A stretch of DNA of 64,000 bases, taken from Ooceraea biroi. Taxonomy: Eukaryota; Arthropoda; Insecta; Hymenoptera; Formicidae. The stretch is taken from positions 13,713,945 to 13,777,944 of the forward strand of contig NC_039508.1 of the NCBI RefSeq assembly GCF_003672135.1. The letters are read 5' to 3'. A model generated the notes under the pieces. It saw only the letters and a program-made list of their open reading frames with translations. It made no database searches and was not told the origin of the DNA. Position 1 is the stretch's first letter. Every line of letters begins with the position of its first letter. Shown here piece by piece: positions 12,832-25,266 of the stretch. Made by a program: the position numbers and the translations under genes.

Positions 12832-15285
12832 TGACGCACCTATATATACACGTCGGTCATCGTTTATTTCTAATCGCGATTATTATCAAATCAGTTCGGC
12901 CGATAAAGCCATGCTGATGAAAGCAGAATACAAAATACAAAATGCAGAGGATGAGTATACAAAAATACTGTACATGTACTCATGTGATGTAGCATTTATA
13001 CATTCATGTATATTGCATGTATAGTTACGTCACTTTATGCCTTTCTGTTCTTCGACGATGTCTTTATGCGAATAGGAGACACGAGTCTTTAGCTTTTATT
13101 GCTCGACTATTAGGAACTATGAACGTGGTCCATCTTTACGTAATGCTTTTTTGTAATTTCTAGTGTTGCGACAAGGTCACGAAAGAAAAGAACGAAAGAG
13201 AAAGCGTGAATGCAAGACGAGAGGTGTGAATATATCAGAAAGAATTTATTCAAAAAAGTAAAAAACATCACAGCAACGGTAGTGATGGTAAAAGGTTCGT
13301 GTTGGATGTTTTCGGATAAAGTGGGACGTTTTCTTACGAAAGATATATGCTCCAACGCATTGACTGGATCGATTAAAATGTTATTTGTAAATTTTAACAT
13401 CTCTGATTTTTTAATGTTTGTTTCTGCATTCGAAGAACAACACGAATTCAGATGCAGAAATGTATTTAAAGCAAAAAATTAAAACTAGTTTTTAAATTAA
13501 ACAAATTTTTATGCCTACTAAATTTTCCATAAATTATAATTATATTAATAAATTTATATTATATATAAAAATCTATATTAAAAAAATTTAATATATATAA
13601 AAATCTTTTAAAAGTTTGTTCTTTTCTCATTATAAAAATAATTAATAATTTGATATTGTTTTTAAATGTTTTGACACAATCATTGAGACTTACGTCACTC
13701 GCAGAACAGATACGCGAGATCACTGATGCGTAATTCGGCAATTACTGTTCCGAGGCTGTCTGAGACCGGGAAACCCGTGAATGCGACTGAAAGAAGAGGG
13801 TACGTATGCGCAAGGAAAACTGCGCACCCCGTAACCCACCCCTTCGCTTCGCCGAGCTCATTGAATACCGCAGTGCGTAACGAACGGGCAGACAGGAGGG
13901 TGCAGCAGTTCGCGAGAGCAAAACGCAGAGAATTATACACGAATTTGTACTGATGCTGAAGTGTCAATTAAATGTCACCTAAAAGAGCTATCATTGATAA
14001 TTAGTCTGAGATGTTTTCGACAAATGAATTAAAGATGAGAAATGTACCATGATACACGGTTGTTGTTGTTGTTGTCAGAGCATTGTCAGAGATAAAAAAT
14101 AAATAGTCATAAAAAGTCTTTTTTTAGCGTAGCAAGCATAGTAAATGTACAGTGATCGTTGATACGTTGAAATTATTGAACCAGCTGGCCAATGCTAAAA
14201 ATGCGGCAACAAGAACACGTCAGTGCACGAGGATAAATACTCATATTGCGAAAAGTTCTCCTAATCTTTCATGCGTAATACAATCAAGACGATCAAAGTT
14301 TAACATGAACAATAGCGGAAATTAAAGTTAGTAAAAATTACAAAACTTATTAAAATATCCGTATTAATATTGTAATTAATATTGTGTTAATATATATGTG
14401 TACATACGTTGCGATTCGCCATTGTCGACTTGCGTCTTATTACAGCACGACCGCACTTAAAAAACATGAAGACGATACGCGTGCCGTTTGCAATCACGTT
14501 TGAAATTGGCTCGTCTCTCCTCACAGCAGTCACTATCAGACTGATGGTTTGAACGAGACGTCAGGATACTAATATTCGCTGTAGCGTATATATAGGAACT
14601 CGTGTACCGATCGCACACGCATTAGGGGAGAACCTAAATCGTATAATCGTAGATTGTTTATGTGGAGCAATTCTCTCTTGCAAAGCAGAGCAATTGATTT
14701 TTCCCAGTCTCGTTGTGAAACGTGCCATCGAGAAATTTGTTTCCGCATCTGGATGAATCCGCAAGAAATAATCTTTAACATTACACGATTTGAGAGATTA
14801 TCCTGTATCACGACCTGAAACACTTCTCTGCGCAAACAGTACAAATAATTTTATTATTGATAATCTTTCGAGGTTTTTAGTTTATCCATAATTTAACAAT
14901 ATCATCTCACGAACTTGCCGACGCAATCCACAGCCCATGCACCGAAAATCTTATACCTGTCGCCACGAGATTCTATGATGTAATATGGAGCATAGCGGCG
15001 TAATATAAAACAATAACGAGAAATTAGTACGAATTATCAAATATATTCTTGGATCCAGCACATTGTTTCATCGATATATAATTTGCTTCTACAGACAAAT
15101 TTTATTGGGCATCAAGAGTTTCTTTCCTCCTGCTAACGTACATGTAACATACATTGGGGGTTTTATTTCTAGTCATCTATCACACACATTTATTGTCTAA
15201 TTAATATTAATCCGTCTTTTATTGCTATTCCTCGGATATTCGTCATGTAATATAAAAATAATAGGTAACAAATATATCAGAAACT

Positions 15286-16781
15286 TTAGGGAATCCATTC
15301 CACGTCGTTGGTCTCCACTCTTCCACCGCTGTTTCTTTCATTCGTCGTAACGCGGCTGTTTTGCTCCGTCGACGAGTTATCATGGTCTCCTTCCGTTCCA
15401 GACAACTTATGATAGACCTGGCTTCCGGTTTGGGCGATCCAGTGGGCGCCCTCACTGATCTTCTCGCCTGCTTTGCGCACCACATTACCGAGGTTTTCGG
15501 ACGTGAAGGTATTAGGGTCGATGTTGATATCGACGGTGTTGTTGCCCTGGGAGCATCCCGATTGCGAGATGATGCTCAAATCGAACGGATCGACGCCGAA
15601 TTGACTCATCCGCTGACGTATCTTGTCAACCTGCACCTGGTCCAGCGTTCGGGTCCTTGACAAAATCGTCGCGCTTTGGCGATGAGCGAACGCTAATTTC
15701 TGACACGTGAATATGCCAGCGTAAGTGTCGTAGTCCGTCATGAACACCACATGGGACGCGCTTCCGGCCACACCTAAATCGCAGATGTAGAATTTTAGTT
15801 ACGCAAGTTGCGGAAACGCGACTTGCAATTCTGAGGAAAATTGTTAGCAAAGAATATAAAATTTACCGGCAGATTACAACGTAACCATTTGGTTGTAAAT
15901 TGTATAATGTCTTGTCACAGATATATAATTTTCGATATTGATGACTAAGTTGTTTATTTGATAGACAAATGTGGATGTGTTACTGTGTCAACCGCACTTA
16001 AGGCACTTACTAAGTGGAAAACGGACTTCCATGCGTCCCGGAGTACTGGGTTCGGGTACAGTCAGCTCGCCGGTATAGTGGTACTCGTGCTTTAACGGCG
16101 TAAGACCTGCACATATGCATTGCGCAATTACAGATAATTCATCCCACTTGTTAGACATTTATCCCATTGACGAGTCTTTATGGCTCTCGATGGGTCTCGA
16201 TGCGTTTCTCGCAGAAGCTGACTCATTTCTTTTCTTTATCAATTGCACGATGCTGATTGACGTGTTGTTAATCTGTTGTCTTACCTAAAATCAGATGATC
16301 TGAATCTTGCGTTATCACATACTCGCCCGGCTCTTCTCCTCGTGTGTAATTGTAAGTGATGCACTTGCTGCCTGTCGACGTTTTCTGAATCACATACCAT
16401 ACGCCTAAAAACTGAAAAATTTAAACAAACTGATTATTTGCGAAATACAATAAGAGAGCATGTTTCACAAAATCCAAATTCTTAAATGAGAATTAAATTC
16501 TTCATTTGAGTATTGCTTTAAATTGAAAATAATTGAATACAATTGTCAAATCTTTAACTATCTGTAGATAAAAGTAACGAAAGTTATATAACGTATCACG
16601 TGTCTTTTCAAGTATTCAAAATTTCAAGTATCTGTTTTCAAGTACAGATTATTTGTCTTACTCTACTCATCTGGAAGCCCTGCATAGGCTCCACAATGGG
16701 ACAATTGCCCATGTGATACGAGTGAGCATGAGCAAAAGCAAGGCATCCTGCCAGTACCAAACACCAGGTCAAGGATTGCAT
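15286..16781 (-). CDS. Apolipoprotein D-like secreted lipocalin
   Basis: Four exons: 16662-16781, 16285-16411, 16011-16106, 15286-15773, giving 276 residues. Lipocalins are beta-barrel carriers of small hydrophobic ligands. ApoD/Lazarillo-type members act outside the cell in lipid handling, stress resistance or pigment binding. A signal peptide is clear (MQSLTWCLVLAGCLAFAHA). The lipocalin G-x-W motif is in FLGVWYVIQKTS, followed by SKCITYNYTRG. The TDY block is in VVFMTDYDTYAGIFTCQKLA. After the barrel a polar, Asn/Ser/Thr-rich tail of about 60 residues ends in VEWIP, which is longer than usual. The start ATG follows a good acceptor (CTTCTACAG), implying a separate 5' UTR exon upstream. An AATAAA lies at 15218-15223 on the minus strand, about 60 bases past the stop. 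The family call is firm. Orthology to ApoD rather than to another insect lipocalin is less certain. Confidence 0.85.
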
Positions 16782-19121
16782 CTTCTGTAGAAGAAATATA
16801 AAAAGTTAGTAACATTGACGCAATACAGTTTCGTGGAACAACATCGTTTGATTTCCTACAGATTCAGATGAATAAGCATGTGTACGTGTATATGTATGAT
16901 GAGAGGCAGATCTGATAATGGGAGGCATGTCTGATAACGAATTAAAATATATTAGATACATACGTAATTTCCAAAATATTTCTTATATTTAATTTTCTTA
17001 CCAATAATTCATGAAAAATCAAATGAGATTATACATGAAAATTATACATGACTGCAATTTAGCAGTTTGACGAAATGTATACGGATACATAACAAACAAG
17101 ACTGTAAATCGGATGTTACTTTCGATACGATCACGAAAGATCCGAACGGAAATGGTGACGTCACATTTTTACAATTTCAACGTGACTTCCCGGTACTGAG
17201 TAATCCATGTTAGCGCACTAAACGATTAACAAGTAAAACGATTTTTAAAGTCGTGTACGGTCATGAACAGCGGGTTTCAAGTACAACTGGTGAAGCGTGA
17301 TTCATTCGCCTTGGATACGCATCACGGAGCAAAGACCTCTAATTTGGTCCCGTGTGAATAACGACCGTCCACGTATATCTTTGTCTTCATTCTGCAGAAT
17401 ACAGATTGATATGTACGCAGTGATGACTGGTGAATACACGATTAAGATCGACCCGTGCGACCTTCCGTTTTAAGTCGTAAATCGACCGATTAGTATTTTT
17501 TTTCTTTGCTTGAAAAGTCCTATGGAAATCCCTTTTGCAAAATTAGAATCTACCTTGTGAAAAAATATTTTTTATCAACACCCCGATATAACCATCTTGT
17601 ACAGAAAATAAACGCTCTTCGTTCGAATATGTGAAAGTGAAATAAGAGATATAAAAGACACACAAAATAAACGAGAGTAGATTAAACGACAATCACAGTA
17701 TATCCAATTGTTGTAAAGATGCTTACATAAAAACTGATATGCGCAACGCACGTATTGATAGGGGAAAATATTAAAGCTACGAGCTTGGCAATGTACTCAC
17801 TGTGGAACTTGTTGCTGGTCTCTGCGTTCGCGCTATAAACCCCAGTTTCAATGGAGAGATGGACTTTATGTGGCTAGTGCCCCACTCTCGGACCAATTAC
17901 GGGTCACGCACACATTCAACGGGACGTGTAACACGACGATCGAGTATACAATGTATGGCACGAGAGGATATTTGCAGTTTCCCGTGAATCACGAAATGAT
18001 TGACACCAATACATCTTCCTTTTTTTTGATAAATCCAGCATCAAACATTCACACGTCAGCATATATTATCTCTTCAAAAAATATATTATCATAATTACGT
18101 TTCGGTTATGCCAATAAGAATGATGACGCATCCACATATACGAACACGTAATGCTGTTAAACATCTTCTGAGAATTATTAATGATCTGCATATAGATTAT
18201 GTGGGTACCCCTACTTTTCTAACACGATTTAAAACCAGTTCTATAGTGAAGTAACAGCGAACACAAAACCAAATGCATGGCTTTTATGCCATGACTAATC
18301 TAAACAAAGTGCAATAAGTATAATATCATTTATTTATAAGGTACAAGACTTACAAATTGTTACGTGTCACTAATATACTGTGTATCCTACTAATCCTTTC
18401 CAAATTTACCTACGTGAGAGACTAAGATAGAAAAATATTAGTTTTTACAAACGAGTAATATATTCACCAAAAAAATATTGACTTTAATCCAAGTTTTAAA
18501 ATAGTATTCAAATAGATATGTGTAGGAGAATACGTATAATATTGTATGAAAAAAGAAGTTATATATATATTGATCGGTGCAAAAGTAATTACAATTTTTG
18601 CTACTCAACAGCAAGCTCCGTAATTATTTTTTCACCAATCTCGTAGAAACAAGTAAAACGTGCGACTTAATCACACGTAATACTAACGTCCGTACATACG
18701 CATATATGAGCATAGGAAAATATAGGAAACTGGTATTATTAATTAAGGGTCATGTATCGCGCGAATGATCTTTATGAAACTTACTTAAATGCATAAATGT
18801 CAAATAAAATGTGATATTTTAATATTTCAATTCATGTATGCGTGAAATCTATGTAGTCCGAGAAGAACTGTACGACATGTATTTTCATAGAAAATGTGGA
18901 TAAAATGGCGATAAAAAAAAACTAAAAAATAAATCGATAAAACAATCAGACAAAGTATGATCAAGCGAACATAGAAAGAACATAGGACTCGAATAAATTA
19001 AGTTTTTCGATACAACTTCGAGACATACTCTTCACGCACGATTAAAATTAGAATTAAAATAATAGTCACAAATGCAAGAACAACAAACTTAGTTTCTGTT
19101 CTCTCAAGCAGCTCCTTCGCT
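16782..19121. other. Lipocalin upstream region, spacer and CDK1 3' UTR
   Basis: Apart from the coding-like segment at 17792-18094, no gene is visible. Bases 16782 to 17780 probably hold the lipocalin promoter and a 5' UTR exon. Bases 18300 to 19121 follow the CDK1 stop on the minus strand. An AATAAA at 18329-18334 (minus) could end that transcript. Confidence 0.45.
17792..18094 (+). pseudogene. Unrecognised coding-like segment, apparently frameshifted
   Basis: Frame 1 from the ATG at 17792 gives MYSLWNLLLVSAFAL, which looks like a signal peptide, then stops at 17837. A second frame runs open from upstream of 17836 to 18094. It has protein-like composition, including FQWRDGLYVASAP, FNGTCNTTIEYTMYG and RGYLQFPVNHEM, with an N-glycosylation pattern NGTC/NTT. 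Read together this resembles a small secreted protein broken by one frameshift, or an exon using the acceptor-like CCCCAG at 17844. I do not recognise the family and saw no further exons. Chance is possible. Confidence 0.35.
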
Positions 19122-20654
19122 TTATGCAGCGGGTATCTTATATGTATCCAAGTCGTTGAAGTAGGGATGCTGCAAGGCCGCTCGTGCGGATATTCTGTAC
19201 ACAGGATCGTATGTGAGCATAGATTCCAACAAGTCCAATCCATCTTCATCCAAATTCTTTACTTGTGTGTGCAAGTTATTCGTCATCCAGTTCGGAAATG
19301 TGGCTTTATAATCCGACAACTGCGTAACGCCTGGCCATAAATCCTCCGTAGGTGTCCTCAGTATTCTGTTACGTACAATGTTGACAAATTAATGATCGAA
19401 ACATAATGACAATTCCAAATTGACGTGCGAAACTCTTACCGGAATATCCTGAAGAGCTGGTCAATCTCACTATCTCCTTGGAACAATGGTTTCTTGGTCA
19501 CCATCTCCGCGAAAATACATCCAATACTCCACATGTCGATCGCACAAGAATACCTAGTGGCACCGAGGAGGATTTCCGGTGCCCTGTACCACAAAGTCAC
19601 CACCTCGTGCGTATATATTCTGACTGGGATCCCGAATGCCCTTCCCAATCCAAAGTCTGCTACCTTGATGACGCCCGTTTTATTGATAAGCAAATTTTGC
19701 GGCTTCAAGTCGCGATGCAGTATTCTGCGCTTGTGACAAAACAAGATCGCTCGTGTGATCTGAAAAACACAGTGAGAATTGCTGCGTTAGTATCGCTTTG
19801 ACTTGCATCGATGCAAGAATGAATTTGATGAAACGTTTAAATGTTGCAGTTTATATAAAATATAAAATTTTCATGTATTTCAAACCTGATATAAGTACGA
19901 CTTGACTGCAGCTGGCTCCATCATCTTGTTGCCCAAAGTATCCATGTATTTTTTCAGATCCATTGTGAGATACTCAAAAATAAGATACAATTTTGACTCT
20001 TCCATTAATACATCAATCAAACTAACAATGTTCGGGTGAGTTAACTCCTTGAGCAACGAAATTTCTCTAATAGCTGTCGATGGTATTCCCTCGTCGTCAC
20101 TTTCTAAGCGAATCTTCTTCATCGCTACGATCTCTCCAGTTTTCTTATGCTTTCCTTTATATACCACTCCATATGTTCCTATCAAAGATATCAGGATTTT
20201 GTGGAATATAGCATATAAACATATAAATTATATCATATTATGTATGTGTTAACTAAAGTATTTATAAAATAATCTTAAGACTTGTGTACAATCAAAAATT
20301 GTGCTAAATGTAACTTTGCAGAAAATATCACCTAATACATTCGCACAGCATTGTATTATTCTAGCAAAATAATTCTCTATATCTGATCGAAGAAATACCC
20401 AAGTTTACCATGAATTATTTTCTTTACAAACCCTGCTCCAATGTACTATAGAAAAACAGCATAAAAATTTTATTACTTATCGTATTATTATATATTATTA
20501 ATATTCCGTTATTTAGTCGTGATTAATGCGATAACATCGCTGCTTCGGACAATAGGTGTATCTTCTCATACAATGTAACGCATAGCAGCTTGGCAACAGT
20601 TCTTTCCACACGCTTACCTTCACCTATTTTCTCTATTTTTATGAAGTTATCCAT
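19122..20654 (-). CDS. CDK1: Cyclin-dependent kinase 1 (cdc2)
   Basis: Four exons: 20618-20654, 19886-20178, 19440-19759, 19122-19365, giving 297 residues, the usual animal CDK1 length. It is the mitotic Ser/Thr kinase that, with cyclin A or B, drives entry into M phase. Visible features are MDNFIKIEKIGEG and GTYGVVYKG with the inhibitory Thr14/Tyr15, VAMKKIRLES, the exact cyclin-binding helix PSTAIRE, HRDLKPQN, DFGLGRAFG, the activation-loop Thr161 in YTHEVVTLWYRAPE, and the kinase end HPYFNDLD. PSTAIRE together with MDNFIKIEKIGEG separates it from CDK2. The first exon is only 37 nt of coding sequence, and its splice phase matches exon 2. All catalytic residues are intact. Confidence 0.98.
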
Positions 20655-20791
20655 TGTGCGTAGCTATAAGATAACGTGAACACTGAACAGCCGAGTATCA
20701 GTATCCTGTGCAATCCTTCTCCGTGGAACACGAGGCTACGACTCACGTCTTACGAACTGCACCAAGTATCACGCATAACGTAACGAACAAA

Positions 20792-20797
20792 TTCAAA
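20792..20797 (-). promoter_or_regulatory. Possible CHR element upstream of CDK1
   Basis: On the minus strand this reads TTTGAA, the cell-cycle homology region consensus bound by DREAM/MuvB complexes in mitotic gene promoters. It lies about 140 bases before the CDK1 ATG. Six bases occur often by chance, so this is suggestive only. Confidence 0.25.
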
Positions 20798-21155
20798 TCA
20801 AACGTCGGTACGCCATATTAGTAAACATAACCAGATCGCTAGATGCTCTGACTTACTGTGTACTTCCGGTTTCTACGGACATGCTTCTCGGCCATGTTTT
20901 CCCGCGTATATTCAATTATCATTTTTATTAAAATGCGTATAAATAAATTGTTTGGTAATTATGCAATTATTTTTATAACTATATATAAGAAGAGAGGAGT
21001 AATTAACAAAGAGAGTCGGAGACTTAAAATTTTCATGGTTAGACATTTAAAAAGGATACTTGGCTCCTACAGAAAATTAAGTTGACCGTCGCATCTCTTA
21101 AAGATCCTCAAGCTTTTTAAATAATCTTAATAAATTTATTTTCAGTGCTTACAAC

Positions 21156-21374
21156 ATGGTGATACATAATTTTCATTGCATCTGCATCCACGGTAGACTT
21201 TCAGAGAATCAATTGCTTCAGAATTTAAGCTGTGATTCGTTCTTAAGCCGTTCCCATGGTAAACAAAAAAAGAAAGACTTGAAAAGAAAGAAAATTTCAG
21301 AAGGAGCGAGTCGACATAACATTGTCGAGCAGTTAAATGTAACTATATCTCATACGCTTGTCTATCGGTATTAA
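21156..21374 (+). CDS. Small unrecognised reading frame (72 codons)
   Basis: A plus-strand frame starts with ATG at 21156, eleven bases after an acceptor-like TTATTTTCAG, and stops at 21374. It lies in the gap between the CDK1 start and the RSRC2 stop. The middle is very basic (KQKKKDLKRKKISEG). A second small frame lies upstream at 20858-21085 and could be a first exon, but no clear donor joins them. No family is recognised. It also overlaps the probable RSRC2 3' UTR on the other strand. Confidence 0.2.
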   Translation: MVIHNFHCICIHGRLSENQLLQNLSCDSFLSRSHGKQKKKDLKRKKISEGASRHNIVEQLNVTISHTLVYRY

Positions 21375-21416
21375 ATGTAATTAAACGACTGGGACTTGAG
21401 ACGATTTCAATAAATT

Positions 21417-24347
21417 TTATCGTGGAAACTGGTAGCCGCCAGTGGCGTAACCCAGGCCTACGCCGCGCTGCGTATGCGTGGTGGCGCGTGCCACCTCGTA
21501 TTGCTGCTCCATATTGTTGAACATCTCTTCCTGCTTCTTCAGGATGTCTGGTTTCGCTCCGACAGTTGGCGCGCTAGGCGTCATATCGTCCTTGATACCC
21601 ATCAATCGCTTGAACTTGGCCGTCACCTTGCCATCCTGATCGTGCGTGAAAGTCGTCCCCATCCACGTGTTGGCGGTCGAAGCTGCTGCTGACGTACTAT
21701 TACTGTTATCCTGCTTTGACTGAAAAGAAAGGATTCGCGATTAGAGATAAAACTGCCGACCACCACGAGTTAAAGTCTAGCGGCAGTCTACTGTGGTCGT
21801 TACCTTGTTTGCCCACAGCAACTTCCTCTTTTGAATTTGCTCCGCGTACTTGCCCTGCGTCGCCGTCGCCAGCGGATTGTAATAACTCTGCTCGCTCTGT
21901 GCGCCGGGCGTCGCGATATCACCGCCTTCCGGTGGCTTCAGCTCTATGCCCAGTTTCTCCAGCTGGGCCAGCTTGTTCCGTCCCTTCTCTTCCCGATAGC
22001 TCATCGTCCTGAACGGCGGAGGAGGGCGATCCCTCGAGCGTGACCGCGACCGCGTGCGATCCTTCTCCTTGTGATAACTCGAGCGTTCGTCCCGATGGCG
22101 ATCCTTGGACCGGTCGTCCCTCGAGTGCCGTCGATCCCTCTCCCGATCCCTACGCCTATCCCTATCGTTTCTGTCGCGATTGCGATCCCTCCTGTCGTCC
22201 CTATAATGATGATCCTTGTCGCTCCTTTCCCTGTCGTCGCTCTTCTCGTCCTTGGACGATCCGAGGGACGCTTTGCGCTTATCATCGTCCCGACTCCTTC
22301 GATCATCTCTGCCTCGGTCTCTGTGACTACTACTACTCTCACGTTGCCGCCGGTCGTCGTAGGAAGAACGACGACTCTTGTCGGACGTGTGACGATTTCG
22401 ATCGCTACGCTCTCGCTTATGATCGTCTTTTGAGCTTGTGTGATTATCGTGATCGGTTCGCCTGTAAAACGATTACGTTCTGCAGGGGTATACCACACAG
22501 ATGCGTATTATTATTCTGTACATGACAGGCATATAAGTTGATATAGTTTTAGCAAAATTGTATAAAGTCTTGTATAGTTTGTGTTGTAAATTTTAACTCT
22601 AGAGAATCTCTGTTACTTATCACCTGTGCATTAGTGTACATAGTAGTGAGCAAACCAGCCTACCTCTGGTCTGAGGAAGAAGACAAAGTTCGAGACGATG
22701 ATTCTGTTCTCGAGTTAAAGGTAGACTGTGTCACCGAAGAGCTGTTCGTACGCTCGCTACTGGATTCTCTAGATGAATTGTTGTTGTTGCTCTCCTAGAG
22801 AGAAGAAAAATTGTCAACTTCAGTATGGATCTTTCGCATAGACTCTATCTAAGTAAGAAGTAGCTCTCTTAGGTCCTACAGTAAAAGCTATTTTACAATA
22901 GATAACAATTCAATACACGCAAAGTTGAATCTTTTTGGCAGTACAAATAATAATGTATCAGGGGAAACTTAACTTACATTTCAGAAATTTCAAGAAAATG
23001 CTCTTATATACTGGGTATATTGTAAAAGCGTGACAAACTGAAAGAATTGCTCTTTATAGAAATTGGAAAATCAGTTTTTTTTTTCTTGCGTCCTTGGTTG
23101 TACTTGATACAAAAGTTTCGTAAGACACGCATGAATCTCTGCGTGTCCGCCAGATACAATTGTAAACAGTGTATACATGTTTGCACGTTATTAATTAGCA
23201 CACACAGTACATAGGTAAACAAAACAACCGTGTCACAAAAAAGAGAGAGAGAGAGGAATATGAGGGCCCTCCACACCGATCTGCTTCTGCATTAGTTATC
23301 ACCCGAGTATACTTGTACACGTGGTTTTCTTTGATGGTTGATGTTTTTGTTAGTGTTACCTTCTGCCAGCTTCCTCTACTCACCTCTGTCTTCTGAATAG
23401 GACTTGGGGGTAGTCTTGAAAGACCCTCACACAGCATAGACCTTGCCGAGATGCGTAGATATTGTATCATGTATTACCAACAGAGCTACGTGTTAATATT
23501 TTCTCACGAAATGGCACTATTCCCATTTAATTATCATTTAAAGTTTAATTATGTCAATGATAGCCTGACTATCCTGCATTCGGTAAGGTTTCAAGGTCCT
23601 GTCTTGCTTTTTAAATCAAAACTACATATATATATATATACCAGAAGCTGATCTTTTACTACGATACATATTCTGCAGCTTGTGCAAAGTCAGTCACGAC
23701 TGTGATATTAGAAATATTATCAATATTACCGATATTCTCATGTCTTAAAAATTGCGTTCCCTCATTACGGATAACATTGACGATAATTCGACGACATGAC
23801 CTTGCAAAACCAAGTATATTAGCCCCTTTACATATCAGGCCTAAGACTTTGCATGTACATACAGCACCCATAAAGTCACTGCGGTATCTTCTTACGCACA
23901 TGTCCATTTCATACTTAACTAAGAACTAAGAGTTATATGGGTGTGTGCTATCGCTATACCTCACTCATGTCCATTTGTACCGGGTCGTAGTTGGCGTCGG
24001 TGGCCCTCCTGTCCGTCTCTTCCCGTCCCTGGATCGGCAGCTGAAATACAAGAATCTCAGGAACTGGCGCATTCACGGTCTTCTTAATTTTTCCGCACAG
24101 CTGACGCGAAAAGGTGGATCCCGGAATGAGCAGCACGTTATCTCGCATGGAATTACGCGTATCGGAAAATTGATGCAACGCGAAGCCATGTCAAGCCGTG
24201 CTGTTCGCTCGAGGCATCCTGAATTGCAGAAACGCTGACAGAACCGCGTCCAGCCGTGCACCGACGCACCTGCCGATCGCTTACCTTCGCATCGTCCGAA
24301 TTATTACTATTTTCGCCATCGCTGGCGTAATTTGCCAGCGAATCCAT
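21417..24347 (-). CDS. RSRC2: Arginine/serine-rich coiled-coil protein 2
   Basis: Five exons: 24285-24347, 23960-24040, 22664-22794, 21804-22461, 21417-21719, giving 411 residues. It is a nuclear RS-type protein linked to pre-mRNA splicing, and its exact role is poorly known. The N-terminus, MDSLANYASDGENSNNSDD, is acidic. Exon 3 is Ser/Asn-rich. Exon 4 is a long Arg/Asp/Ser-rich block (many RD, RDR and SR steps, such as DRRRDRERDRRHSRDD) followed by the conserved segment ELKPPEGG, GKYAEQIQKRKLLWANK. The C-terminus has FKRLMGIKDD, EEMFNNMEQQYEVAR and THTQRGVGLGYATGG, the most conserved part of the family. ATG 24347 (purine at -3, G at +4) is preferred to an in-frame upstream non-ATG start. 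An AATAAA lies at 21135-21140 (minus). Intron 2 is about 1.1 kb and could hide a cassette exon. Confidence 0.88.
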
Positions 24348-24553
24348 AATGGCGCGTAAACCGAACGGGCTGGACTGCCTCGGCAAATTGTTCGCAACGG
24401 CGTCGATTTGCCAGCGTTATCGAAGCCACAGCGCGTCGATTCTAGGCACGTCTCCTGCGCACGTACGCCATTGGTCGAGCGAATCGAGCGCTGCCCAATG
24501 ACCTGGCTAGGAATAGTCTCACCGTTATCGTGTCTCTGATAATTTTGTCTATG

Positions 24554-24664
24554 CTACCTGCATTTTCTTTCGAGTTCCTCTTCCGTCCAGTGTAACAATT
24601 TCTTAAAATACATTCGAGTCGCTTCCAGCGCGGGAGAGATCATGCTTGAGCAGCCATTTTCGAT
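24554..24664 (-). CDS. Candidate orphan exon or 29-residue small ORF
   Basis: On the minus strand 24558-24664 is flanked by a good acceptor (GATATTGCAG) and donor (AGGTAGCA). It is open in one frame encoding IENGCSSMISP, TRMYFKKLLHWTEEELERKC and a final Arg. Without splicing, the same frame is a small ORF from ATG 24643 (A at -3) to TAG 24554. The composition, with amphipathic and acidic residues and a Trp, looks coding. It lies about 200 bases upstream of the RSRC2 start and may be a 5' exon, an upstream ORF or part of another gene. I do not recognise it. Confidence 0.4.
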   Translation of the reverse strand: MENGCSSMISPALEATRMYFKKLLHWTEEELERKCR

Positions 24665-25266
24665 CTGCAATATCGTTCATTTACATATTCGTTAATTTTC
24701 CTACTTAAGATATAAACAAGATAAATAAAACGTCGATAGTCGATAATTCGGTTACCTGAGAATTTTCATTATTGTTTTTCTATTTATATTTATGAGACAT
24801 TCTAACAGTCGCGGTTTGAACGATATGACTTGTAAATTGCAAAATCACATTTGTGGATTATAAGATTTACAAACTTGTCTCAATTATTCAAAATCCAGAA
24901 ATTTGATTCTACGTCAATGTATATTCATCAACCGCTAATTCGGTCAATTTTCTTCGCGAGTGCAGTCTTTGCAATCGCGAGTGTATCGAGCGTGTGTATC
25001 GTGTTCGTACCGTGTCGACGTAAATATGCCGAAGGGGTTAACGAGCGTTCGCTCCGCGCAGGAAAAACCCGATCGACGGTGTAAAAATAACAAATTTTTT
25101 TTCTATATACTCCAAGAAAGAGACAGAGAGAGAGAGAGAGACTGGGACACGTGTGCTATGCACTTTCTCGTCGCCGGTGTATTCCGATCGTTGTAATGTA
25201 ATCGTAATTTACGTTCGAGCGTGGGAAAGAAATTAAAACAGGAACAGATTGATAGATATAATTATA
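24665..25266. other. Spacer between RSRC2 and a DNA transposon
   Basis: AT-rich sequence with a short purine repeat (GAGAGA...) at about 25123-25141. No coding or RNA feature is supported. Confidence 0.4.

Larger units (their letters stand above)
11323..15217. other. Intergenic DNA between phospholipase A2 and lipocalin
   Basis: No convincing gene. A pair of diverged direct-repeat blocks is present (listed separately). A CpG-rich island of about 250 bases lies near 13690-13940. A short trinucleotide run (tgttgttgttgttg) sits near 14060. A TATA-like string (GTATATATAGG) lies near 14586-14596, and no coding exon could be attached to it. The rest is AT-rich, especially 13490-13640. Confidence 0.45.

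Noticed and set aside
22001..22498. 165-codon minus-strand frame rich in Ile, Thr and Arg
   Set aside because: It is an out-of-frame reading of the same RSRC2 exon and crosses its splice acceptor.
22040..22525. 161-codon plus-strand frame rich in Cys, Tyr, Asp, Pro and Arg
   Set aside because: It is antisense to the RS/RD-repeat exon of RSRC2. The repeat gives long open frames on both strands, while the minus-strand frame matches a known family.
23195..23470. Possible extra exon of RSRC2 in intron 2
   Set aside because: The frame does not join in phase with clear acceptor and donor sites. It remains possible only if RNA evidence exists.
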